From the NCBI RefSeq assembly GCF_009712035.1, contig NZ_VILB01000033.1, positions 1 through 46,507 on the forward strand: a stretch of 46,507 bases of DNA, written 5' to 3'. Shown here one piece after another: positions 35,091 through 43,881 of the stretch (the stretch's first letter is position 1; each line of letters opens with the position of its first letter). Source of the stretch: Anabaena sp. UHCC 0187. GTDB taxonomy: Bacteria > Cyanobacteriota > Cyanobacteriia > Cyanobacteriales > Nostocaceae. Position numbers and translations under genes: made by a program. The notes beneath the pieces are model-generated. The model was given only the letters and a program-made list of their open reading frames with translations. It ran no database searches and had not been told where the DNA came from.

Positions 35091-38000
35091 CTAAACCTTA
35101 CCATCAGCAACCTTTAATGCCAGAATAGTCTTGAGTTTTTGAGCCAGAACTTGCACATACGGTTCTTTTACCATTGTGAAATGATTGCCAGGGACAAGAT
35201 GAAGCTGGATGGGTTGAGTAGAAACCTGATGCCAACCCCAAGTGGGATCTGTTTGGGTTGTAGCAGCATCGGGGAGAAAATCGAGCTGCCCCATTTCCTT
35301 GCCTCTGAAGAGGGTAATAGGAATGTCCGTAGGCTGCGGGACATAGGCTGTATCTGCAATCATGTTGGCGCGATAAACGGAGAAAATCTGTTGCAATTCA
35401 GGTAGAGTTAGTTTCTGACCAGTTGTTTGTACTTGCTCTAATAACAGCTTTAGTTGAGCCTCTGTATCTAACTTGGACAAAATCTCTGGGGAAGTCTCTA
35501 ATTGCTTACCACTAGCACCTCCATAAATTTCTGCCAATTTTGTGATGTACTGTACATCATCCCAAGTTGCGATCACGCGATCGCTTCCTGCAAGTACCGC
35601 AGGAATATCCATGATCGCCAGTAAAGATACTTCCTGTCCTTGATGGCTAAGTTGTTGAGCAATCTCAAAAGCGACTTTTCCTCCGAACGAATGCCCAGCC
35701 AATTGGTAGGGGCCTTGCGGTTGAATTTCTTGGATCGCCTTAATATGGTAAGCCGCAATATCAGCCATGGGAGTTAAGGCTTGCTCCCCAACCATTAGCC
35801 CCAGCGATCGCAATCCGTAGAAGGGTTGATCTGCACCAATGTGGCGTGCCAAGCCATAGAAATCAAACACACTTCCCAAAATGCCAGCTACACAGAACAA
35901 AGGTATTTTTGTCCCCTGGGGCTGAATGGCAATGATCGTAGAGTGATGTTGAGTGTTAACCCCATTATTTGTCACCTGCAAAGCCCCATGACTGCCCTTC
36001 CCCAGGCTAATGGGAAGGCTATCAGCATCTTCAGGAGCAACAAATTGTTGGCACAAATAATCAACCAGTGCATCTACAGTGGGATAATTAAACAACAACA
36101 CAGAACTTAACGAAGTTCCCATACTCGATTGCACCAAACTCAAAAATTCAATTGCCATCAGGGAGTCCAGTCCTAAATCCACCAGCCGTTGGTCCGTAGG
36201 CACTTGCTGTGGAGTCCCGATACCGAGAATTTTTGCCGCTTGGGTACACACATGAGTTTTCAAAGCTGCTTTGCATTCTTCAAGAGGTAGGGTTTCTAAG
36301 TGTTTACGAAACTCAATGGCAGATAACTGCCCAACCCTCTGTGCTAAGGGATCGTACAACTCGCTGAAAAAGGGAGTGAGCCTCTGTTGTCTTTCTAGAA
36401 AACGTTCCCAGTTCATCGGCATAACTCCTACCTGCACGGGTGACTGGTGTAGGAGCTTCCCCAGGATTTGCAAACCTTGTTGGGGGGGAATGCTATCTTC
36501 GCCTTTTTGGCGGAGGCGATCGCCCAGTTGCAGTTTTGCGGTCATTCCCACTTCTGCCCACGGACCCCAATTAATACTTAAGCCAGATAGCCCTTGTCTG
36601 CGTCTGTAGGATGCTAGGGCATCGAGAAAAGCATTTGCCGCCCCATAGTTGGCTTGTCCTGCTGTGCCTAGCAAGGATGCACTGGAAGAAAACAGCACGA
36701 AGAAATCTAACGGTTGGTTCTTAGTTAAGGTGTGGAGATTCCAAGCCCCTTGCACCTTAGGAGCCATAACCTGTATAAAGCGTTGCCAGGTTTGTTGTTG
36801 CAGTACCCCATCATCCAAGACACCTGCCGCATGAATAATGCCTCGCAACGGCGGAGCAGTTTTAGTCAAATGGGAAAATACTGCTGTAGCTTCTAATAAA
36901 TTAGACACATCAGCCTGAATGGTGATCACAGTAGCTCCCGCTTGCTCCATCTCACTGATTTGAGGAGCGATTGCTGCTGGAATATCACTACGTCCCATCA
37001 AAATAAGATAACGTGCGCCCTGTTCTACCAACCAACGAGCAACCAGCAATCCTAATCCTCCGAAGCCACCCGTGATCAGATAGCTGCCATCGCCTTGCAC
37101 CAAAGCTGATGCTGGCAAAGTTAAAACAATCTTACCGATGTGTTTTGCTTGTTGCATATAGCGAAACGCAGTTACCGCAGACTGGATGGGGAAGACAGTT
37201 TTCGCCAGCGGTTTTAAGTCATGGTTCTCAAACTGCTGCACAAGATGGCGCAGCATCAACTGGATTGCTGGTGCTTCCTCTTGGCAAGCTTTGGTAGTAT
37301 CTATCTTGAAGTAGGACACATCTGGTCGTAAATGCGTCATTTGCTCAGGACTCCAGATATCGCGCTTGGCGAGTTCCAGAAAGCGCCCATTTTCGGCAAG
37401 TACACTCAAACTACTGGCAATGAAACCCTCTCCTGTGAGTGAATTGAGGATAATATCAACTCCCTGCCCTTGAGTGAGTGCTATGATCTCCTGGGCAAAA
37501 TCCAGGGTGCGAGAGTTCATCACCACCTTGACCCCCATCGCTTCCAGGACAGCCCATTTGCTGGGACTAGCAGTAGCAAATACCTCTGCACCTGCTAGAA
37601 GTGCCAACTGCACAGCAGCTTGACCTACCCCGCCAGCAGCAGCATGAATTAGCACCCGATCACCAGGAGCAATCTTGGCTAAGTGATGCAGACTCCAGTA
37701 TGCTGTTAAAAAAGACTCTGGGATTGTGGCAGCTTCCTCAAAGGTGAGGGTAGTTGGCTTTAGCACGACTAAGTTAGCATCCACTGTCACATATTGACTG
37801 AAGCCGCCGCTGGCTATCGCTATCACTGCATCCCCAATCTCTAACCCAATCACTCCTGCACCAATGGCAACGATCTCACCTGCACATTCAATCCCCAGGG
37901 GCGGTTCACCGGGATAGAGTCCCAAGACATTCAAGACATCAATAAAGTTAAGTCCTGCGGAGTAAACTCTTATTTCCACTTCCCCGTCTGCAATTTGTTG

Positions 38001-41000
38001 GCGGTTAGTGGCTTGTAGTTGCAGGTTATCTGGTGTTCCTCGATTGGCGATCGCCAACCGAAAGGGCTGATTTTCAGGAATTGCCAATGCCGTTTGCCCG
38101 CCTAACGCATTGGAGCTTTGGCGGCGAACCAATCTAGCTACATAGCGGACCTGGTTACGGAAGGCAATTTGGTCTTCCATAGTATCTGCTGACAGAGGAG
38201 GGAATACTTCCGCGAACACAGCAAGAGCTGACTCAGTAGTTGTTACCCCCGGATCTAAATCGATCCGAATTACTCGCATAGCTGGATGCTCTAAGGCAAT
38301 TGTTTTACCCATCCCCCACACTAGGGAAGGTATTAACGCCTGCACCGAATGTTCTTGGATCGCCTGTCCACCTTTAGTGATTATCCACAGCGGCGGTACA
38401 GATATATTGCTTTTTGCCAAGGTTTGCACCAAGTGCAACACGCTGCCACAACTTAGCAAAGCCCTTTGCTCAAGGATCTCTGGTGTTAGGGTTTCTGGCT
38501 GTTCCCAGCCCCAAGCGTGAACGATTCCCTCAATCAACGGTAGAGATACCAACAGTTGCTGAAAATGTTCAGGGGCCGCAGGATTGAGGTGGTACTCGTG
38601 GGCGGAGATTGCTTCATAGTCCTGACCAGGCAGGACAAGAATGCAAATTTCACCCTGATCACGCAGCAGAGCAGCCAACTCCTGACCAATATGAGAACTA
38701 TCTGCAAAGATGAGCCAATGGCGAGGTTGGGAGTGATAGTTATCAATCGTTATGGACTTGTGGTTTTGCTCACGCCACTCCACTTCGTAGAGCCAATCCT
38801 GCTCAGTATTCTGGTTCTTGCCGAACATCGTTTGACGGCGAACCCGTTTCAGTTGCAGCCCATTCATCTCTGCAATGAGTTGTCCTTGAGGACTGAACAA
38901 CTTAATATCTGCATTAAGGGTTTCTGGGCGATCAGATTCACGCTTATGCAAGTTGGCATCACACCACATCTGGTTACTGGGCTGACCAAAAAACCGTAAC
39001 TCCTGGAAAAGGACAGGGACATAAGTTTCTTCCTGTTCTTCTAAAAGCGTTGCATCTAAAACTTGTAAACAGATATCTAATAATACTGGATGTAGCTGAT
39101 AATTGTCTAGGTCTAGTGCCACAGACTCCGGGAGGACGATGTGACCCAGCGCTCTGTCTTGATTCCGCCATACTTGCTTCACTGCCCGGAAACTTAAACC
39201 GTAGTCAATTTGCTGTTGTTGAAACTTGTGGTAAAGGTCAGCAACGGAAATTTCTTCTGTTATTTGCTGTTGTAGTTCCTTTAAATTCACCGTCGCTGGC
39301 GTTTCTGTCTTGGACAAATAGAGTTTGCCTGCTGCATGGAGGTTCCAAGCAGGTTGTCCTTTGTCCTCTGGTGGTGACGGATCTGGGCTGAAAATTTGGA
39401 AGGCGTAAGTTGTCGAGTCTTCTGGTTGCAACACCATCTGTAGGGGCTTGGTTTCGCCTTCCTCCGGAATAACCAGCGCCTTCTGGATGGTTACTCCTTC
39501 AAGCCGACAACTTTGACCAGATTGGGCAATCGTGGCTCCTGCCGCCAATGCCATATCCAAATAAGCAGTTCCCGGCAAAATCGTGGTTTCAAAAACACGA
39601 TGATCGCTTAACCATACCGGAAAATATTTGCTAATTTGTCCCTGGAAACGTAACTCGCGAGTTCCAGCCAAGGATAAAGGCTCACCTAGTAAAGGATGGT
39701 GCGAACCATCGAGTGTACTAGAATTGTTCAAAGGTAACGCAACAGGCGTTTGATGTGTAGCTGGAGCGTCTACCCAATACTGACGGCGTTGGAAGGGATA
39801 GGTGGGCAAGACTACCCTTTGCCGTAGGCAGTCTCGGTCAAAGCCCTCCCAATTGATTGTCACACCATGTAGGTAAAGTTCAGCTAAACTTGTGAGTAAT
39901 GTTTGCCAATCTCCTTGCTCTGGATGTAAGCTAGGTAGCCACAATCTATAATCGTCAGCAGGGAGACACTGACGACCCATACCCAGCAAAGTGGATTGAG
40001 GACCAATTTCTATAAATACTTCAACCCCCAGTTGTCCCAGCCTTTCCATGCTTTGAGCAAATCTAACAGGCTGAAGAATATGCTGACACCAATACTCTGG
40101 GGTGGTAATTGCATCTGTGATTATTTCTCCTGTAACATTGCTAATCAGGGGAATCTGCGGTGGTGAAAAGTGGACTTGTCGAGCCACCTGCTCAAATTCA
40201 GCCAGCATTGGCTCCATTAGGGGTGAGTGAAACCCATGGGAAACTCTGAGTTTCTTGGTTTTCACCCCTTGGGTTTCAAAAATAGCACAGGTGGCTTGAA
40301 TTGCTTCCTGATGCCCAGAAATAACAATACTTTGTGTTCCATTGATTGCTGCCAAAGACACCTGTTGAGCATAGGGACGAATTGCTGATAGCACTTCTTG
40401 TTCAGGAGCTAATACTGCAACCATCTCACCATTTTGGGGTAATGCTTGCATCAATCTACTTCGATGGGCAATGAGCTTTAATCCGTCCTCTAAGCTAAAA
40501 ATTCCCGCAATGCAAGCTGCCACATACTCACCAACACTGTGACCTATAACCACATCGGGTTGAATACCCCAGGATTTCCATAACTGAGCTAAAGAATATT
40601 CTAGTGCAAAGAGAGCAGGTTGTGTGTAAGCTGTACTATCTAGTTCTGAAGGACTGTCTGAATTGTCTGGATATAGTATTTCTAGTAAAGAAACCTCTAG
40701 ATATTCATTTAAAATCTGATTGCAGCGATCCAGATTTTCTCGAAAAGTCGGCTCACTCTCGTAGAGTTGACGACCCATACTAATGTACTGTGAGCCTTGC
40801 CCAGTGAAGAGAAAGCCAATTTTCTTGGTAGTCACAGCTTTGAGTACATGAGCTTTGGGGCGCGTTAATTTCTGCTTTTTATACTCGTTTTGAATAAATA
40901 CCTGCAATTGCGATCGCACATTCGCTTTAGAGTCAGCAACTATAGCCAATCGGTGATGAAAGTGTTTACGTCCTGTATTAGCAGTGAAGCAAATATTCCC

Positions 41001-42554
41001 TATATCCACATCGAGATTGGTATCTAGATAATCCACATACCTTTGGACTAACTCTTTTAGTGCTGTCTCTGTTTTGGCGGATAATGTTAATAAATGTAAT
41101 TTTCGTTCTAGTGAGTGCGAACTGCTTGCAGTAGTGCTAGTTCCCTCCGGGACGCTCCGCGAACGTAATCGCGCTCTTGTCTGAGGAGATTCTTCTAAAA
41201 CTATGTGGCAATTCGTACCACCCATGCCAAAGGAACTGACCCCTGCACGACGAGGCATTTCGCCGCGCTTCCATTCTGCTAAATCGGTATTTACATAAAA
41301 GGGTGTATTCGCAAAGTCAATATTGGGATTCGGTCGGCTAAAGTTTAAGCTAGGGGGAATAGCATGATGTTTGAGCGATAACACCGTCTTAATCAGTCCT
41401 GCAATCCCTGATGCGTCATCTAAATGTCCAATATTGGTTTTAACTGAACCGATGGCACAGAATCCATTTTTGTCTGTGTTCTCCTCTGTACTTTGGCGAA
41501 ATGCTTGGGTAAGAGCGGTTATTTCAATGGGATCGCCCAGAGCAGTTCCGGTTCCGTGGGCTTCTACATAGCTGACTGTACTGGCATCAACTCCCGATAC
41601 CGCCAAGGCTTCCGAAATTGCCGCAACCTGTCCGTGAATGCTCGGAGATGTGTAGCTCATTTTGTGCGCCCCATCGTTATTCACTGCTGATCCTTTGATG
41701 ACAGCATGGATGGTATCGCCTTCTGCAAGAGCTTTACTCAGTAATTTGAGAACAACAACACCGGCACCATTCCCAAAAACAGTTCCTTGAGCATCAGCAT
41801 CAAACGCTCGACAATGTCCATCTGGCGACAAAATCATGCCTTCTCGATAAAGATAGCCAATGCGATGGGGAACAAATATGGAAATACCTCCAGCTAATGC
41901 CACATCACATTCACCGAAATGCAAACTTTGACAGGCTAAATGCACCGCAACCAAGGAAGTAGAACAGGTGGTTTGCACATTTACACTCGGACCTGTTAAA
42001 CCCAATTTATAGGAAACCCTCATGGGTAAATGATCTGAGCCATTACCCTGTTCTATATGTAAATCGCTGGCGGCTCTAAACAGGCGATGGCTGAGAAATG
42101 GTCGCTGGGGTGAAAACCCCCGACTTGGACAAACATTATTGATTAAATAGGTACTCAGACTTGACCCTGCATAAACCCCTACTGACTCTTTGCGAATTTC
42201 TGGGTTATAGCCAGCACTCTCCAGAGCTTCCCAGGCACATTCCAAGAAAATTCGCTGCTGGGGGTCCATAATCTCGGCTTCTTTGGCACTGTAGCTGAAG
42301 AAGTCGGCATCAAACAGGTCAATATTGGCTAGTACAGCCCCCGCTTTGACGTAATTTGGATGACTCAGCAGGCTGGGATCAAAGAAGTCAAGCTCTTGAT
42401 CAGAAAAAAAGGAAATTGATTCTACCCCATTAGACAGATTTTTCCAAAACTCATCAATATTCTCTGCGCCTGGAAAGCGGCATGACATTCCCACAATGGC
42501 AATATCTGATTCGTTAAACTGCTGTTGTGAATCGTTATTTGGTAGAAGACTCAT
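35091..42554 (-). CDS. Type I polyketide synthase, one module: KS-AT-DH-ER-KR-ACP-TE
   Basis: A 2487-residue synthase. KS: residues about 13-445, nucleophile Cys in TTCSTSLVAVHLAC near 196, plus EAHGTGT and NIGHLD. AT: about 575-900, GHSVGEY with Ser near 671 and HGFHSP, fitting malonyl-CoA. DH: about 955-1240, His near 983 in LSDHRVFE, where the motif's Gly is Glu (HxxxE); the second motif HPVLLDICLQ is intact. A structural KR half follows, then ER (about 1500-1820, HAAAGGVGQAA), KR (GGFGGLG near 1833, Tyr near 1968), ACP (GLDSL, Ser near 2130) and TE (GHSFGG, Ser near 2288; final His near 2459). It adds one C2 unit, probably fully reduced if DH works, and releases the chain. No methyltransferase is seen. 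The KS-AT linker includes a translated dispersed repeat. Confidence 0.9.
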   Translation of the reverse strand: MSLLPNNDSQQQFNESDIAIVGMSCRFPGAENIDEFWKNLSNGVESISFFSDQELDFFDPSLLSHPNYVKAGAVLANIDLFDADFFSYSAKEAEIMDPQQRIFLECAWEALESAGYNPEIRKESVGVYAGSSLSTYLINNVCPSRGFSPQRPFLSHRLFRAASDLHIEQGNGSDHLPMRVSYKLGLTGPSVNVQTTCSTSLVAVHLACQSLHFGECDVALAGGISIFVPHRIGYLYREGMILSPDGHCRAFDADAQGTVFGNGAGVVVLKLLSKALAEGDTIHAVIKGSAVNNDGAHKMSYTSPSIHGQVAAISEALAVSGVDASTVSYVEAHGTGTALGDPIEITALTQAFRQSTEENTDKNGFCAIGSVKTNIGHLDDASGIAGLIKTVLSLKHHAIPPSLNFSRPNPNIDFANTPFYVNTDLAEWKRGEMPRRAGVSSFGMGGTNCHIVLEESPQTRARLRSRSVPEGTSTTASSSHSLERKLHLLTLSAKTETALKELVQRYVDYLDTNLDVDIGNICFTANTGRKHFHHRLAIVADSKANVRSQLQVFIQNEYKKQKLTRPKAHVLKAVTTKKIGFLFTGQGSQYISMGRQLYESEPTFRENLDRCNQILNEYLEVSLLEILYPDNSDSPSELDSTAYTQPALFALEYSLAQLWKSWGIQPDVVIGHSVGEYVAACIAGIFSLEDGLKLIAHRSRLMQALPQNGEMVAVLAPEQEVLSAIRPYAQQVSLAAINGTQSIVISGHQEAIQATCAIFETQGVKTKKLRVSHGFHSPLMEPMLAEFEQVARQVHFSPPQIPLISNVTGEIITDAITTPEYWCQHILQPVRFAQSMERLGQLGVEVFIEIGPQSTLLGMGRQCLPADDYRLWLPSLHPEQGDWQTLLTSLAELYLHGVTINWEGFDRDCLRQRVVLPTYPFQRRQYWVDAPATHQTPVALPLNNSSTLDGSHHPLLGEPLSLAGTRELRFQGQISKYFPVWLSDHRVFETTILPGTAYLDMALAAGATIAQSGQSCRLEGVTIQKALVIPEEGETKPLQMVLQPEDSTTYAFQIFSPDPSPPEDKGQPAWNLHAAGKLYLSKTETPATVNLKELQQQITEEISVADLYHKFQQQQIDYGLSFRAVKQVWRNQDRALGHIVLPESVALDLDNYQLHPVLLDICLQVLDATLLEEQEETYVPVLFQELRFFGQPSNQMWCDANLHKRESDRPETLNADIKLFSPQGQLIAEMNGLQLKRVRRQTMFGKNQNTEQDWLYEVEWREQNHKSITIDNYHSQPRHWLIFADSSHIGQELAALLRDQGEICILVLPGQDYEAISAHEYHLNPAAPEHFQQLLVSLPLIEGIVHAWGWEQPETLTPEILEQRALLSCGSVLHLVQTLAKSNISVPPLWIITKGGQAIQEHSVQALIPSLVWGMGKTIALEHPAMRVIRIDLDPGVTTTESALAVFAEVFPPLSADTMEDQIAFRNQVRYVARLVRRQSSNALGGQTALAIPENQPFRLAIANRGTPDNLQLQATNRQQIADGEVEIRVYSAGLNFIDVLNVLGLYPGEPPLGIECAGEIVAIGAGVIGLEIGDAVIAIASGGFSQYVTVDANLVVLKPTTLTFEEAATIPESFLTAYWSLHHLAKIAPGDRVLIHAAAGGVGQAAVQLALLAGAEVFATASPSKWAVLEAMGVKVVMNSRTLDFAQEIIALTQGQGVDIILNSLTGEGFIASSLSVLAENGRFLELAKRDIWSPEQMTHLRPDVSYFKIDTTKACQEEAPAIQLMLRHLVQQFENHDLKPLAKTVFPIQSAVTAFRYMQQAKHIGKIVLTLPASALVQGDGSYLITGGFGGLGLLVARWLVEQGARYLILMGRSDIPAAIAPQISEMEQAGATVITIQADVSNLLEATAVFSHLTKTAPPLRGIIHAAGVLDDGVLQQQTWQRFIQVMAPKVQGAWNLHTLTKNQPLDFFVLFSSSASLLGTAGQANYGAANAFLDALASYRRRQGLSGLSINWGPWAEVGMTAKLQLGDRLRQKGEDSIPPQQGLQILGKLLHQSPVQVGVMPMNWERFLERQQRLTPFFSELYDPLAQRVGQLSAIEFRKHLETLPLEECKAALKTHVCTQAAKILGIGTPQQVPTDQRLVDLGLDSLMAIEFLSLVQSSMGTSLSSVLLFNYPTVDALVDYLCQQFVAPEDADSLPISLGKGSHGALQVTNNGVNTQHHSTIIAIQPQGTKIPLFCVAGILGSVFDFYGLARHIGADQPFYGLRSLGLMVGEQALTPMADIAAYHIKAIQEIQPQGPYQLAGHSFGGKVAFEIAQQLSHQGQEVSLLAIMDIPAVLAGSDRVIATWDDVQYITKLAEIYGGASGKQLETSPEILSKLDTEAQLKLLLEQVQTTGQKLTLPELQQIFSVYRANMIADTAYVPQPTDIPITLFRGKEMGQLDFLPDAATTQTDPTWGWHQVSTQPIQLHLVPGNHFTMVKEPYVQVLAQKLKTILALKVADGKV
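41141..41172 (-). repeat. Dispersed palindromic-type repeat in frame in the PKS gene
   Basis: The sequence ttccctccgggacgctccgc followed by gaacgtaatcgc is a frequent intergenic repeat type in Nostoc-like genomes. Here it encodes RLRSRSVPEGT in the linker between KS and AT, followed by a Ser/Thr-rich stretch. The frame is kept, so the synthase should be functional. Confidence 0.55.
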
Positions 42555-42697
42555 CGATCTTTAATTCCTAGAAAACTTGGTAAGTAGTCGTGCAAAATAA
42601 ATTTTATATTTGGGAGAGGGAACAGGGAACAGATAAGAAATACAGAGATTTTTGTTTGTTCTAAAAATGTTAAATTAATTTTGCTCAGGTACTTAAC

Positions 42698-42887
42698 TAG
42701 GACTTACGCATTGACAACATTTACTAAATATGGATTGCGGTTTTTCGTCTTTTGTAGGGTGCGTCAGACCCGATAATTTAACCACATTCGCCATATTTTT
42801 CCATCTGACGCACCCTACTAATAAAGCTGGAAATGATTATTTCCGTTGACGCATATCATGTCTAATTTGTATAGTGCGTAAGTCCTA
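42698..42887. mobile_element. 190-bp MITE with nested hairpin, between PKS and hydroxylase genes
   Basis: The 13-bp terminal repeats TAGGACTTACGCA and TGCGTAAGTCCTA are perfect. Inside lies a second perfect 15-bp inverted repeat, gtagggtgcgtcaga at 42755-42769 and its complement at 42805-42819, itself a widespread cyanobacterial repeat. TTAAC flanks both ends (42693 and 42888); a TA duplication is the alternative reading. No gene is inside. It fills most of the 355-bp gap in the operon. Confidence 0.7.
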
Positions 42888-42909
42888 TTAACTCTGGTGC
42901 AGAGAAAAT

Positions 42910-43869
42910 TTAAATTGAGTTGTTTGGGGCAATAGTGTTACTGGTCTGAAAGGGAGAAACAATTTGCCCGACAACTGATTGGGGAATTTGTTCAGACTTA
43001 TTCAAGCCAAACTGCCAATCACAAGAACTCCCACGGGGCATTTCAAAGGTTCCAAACAGGACATCCCAGATGGGAAAAACATCTGCGAGGTTGGCATCAT
43101 AGCGGCAATGAACTGTGTGGTGCCAAGCGTGAAAGTTGGGAGTAGCAATCAGGTAAGCCCACCAAGGAAAGGTCTTTTTCGTATTGGGAAAGTCCACATT
43201 TAAATGCGGGAGAATACCTCCAAAAACCATACGAATGCTCAGACCAATCACTAACGCCTCATTGGTAACACCCAGAAGATAGGCCAGCCCAATATCTGAG
43301 GTGAGGTGACCTAGATTAAAAACAGGATGGTCACGGCTGCCAGTAATACAGTTGAGTTCAGTCACGCCATGATGTATTTTGTGAAACCGCCAAAAAAACG
43401 CGGAAGAATGATCTAATCTGTGAAAACAATACCGTTTGAAATCTTCTAATATTAAGTAAATAACAATTTGTAACGTCAAAGGTGTAGATAAGGCAACTAA
43501 TCCCCAATGACCTGTTCCTGACGGAAACTCTTTGAGCAATACACCAAACAGAAATGCCTGAAGGGAGATCGTGATCATCCCGGAAAACGCATTAATACCC
43601 AAAGTTATGAGTGTCTCCTTCGATGTCCAATGATTCGATTGTCGGAACCATAGAGATTCTAAAAAAATGCCAATCACCAAAATTCCTACACGCGTCCAGT
43701 CATGTAAAATTATTGCTGTAACCAATAAAATCAGTAATCCTGCGGTACTTAGCCAAAGAATAGCTTCCTGCCATTTGTGGGAAGTCCATTCAGCTACAAG
43801 ACATATCCCCAAAAGAATACACAGCAATAGTAGATTAATCAGTGTTTCACCCATTAAAGTAGTCACCAT
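42910..43869 (-). CDS. Fatty acid hydroxylase/sterol desaturase-family membrane oxygenase
   Basis: A 319-residue membrane di-iron enzyme. Four to six hydrophobic helices precede and separate the histidine clusters HRLDH (RYCFHRLDH), HKIHH (FHKIHHG) and HAWHHTVH, the metal-binding pattern of this superfamily. These enzymes hydroxylate or desaturate CH bonds in lipids and some small molecules. It starts 12 bp after the adenylation-PCP gene, so the two are surely cotranscribed. It could act on the loaded or released amino acid/polyketide. Saxitoxin clusters contain a protein of the same superfamily (SxtD). Confidence 0.85.
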   Translation of the reverse strand: MVTTLMGETLINLLLLCILLGICLVAEWTSHKWQEAILWLSTAGLLILLVTAIILHDWTRVGILVIGIFLESLWFRQSNHWTSKETLITLGINAFSGMITISLQAFLFGVLLKEFPSGTGHWGLVALSTPLTLQIVIYLILEDFKRYCFHRLDHSSAFFWRFHKIHHGVTELNCITGSRDHPVFNLGHLTSDIGLAYLLGVTNEALVIGLSIRMVFGGILPHLNVDFPNTKKTFPWWAYLIATPNFHAWHHTVHCRYDANLADVFPIWDVLFGTFEMPRGSSCDWQFGLNKSEQIPQSVVGQIVSPFQTSNTIAPNNSI

Positions 43870-43881
43870 AGATCGCGTTTC

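Noticed and set aside
35139-35405. Plus-strand frames opposite the thioesterase and elsewhere in the PKS gene
   Set aside because: They are shadows of a clearly coding minus-strand gene with conserved motifs throughout.
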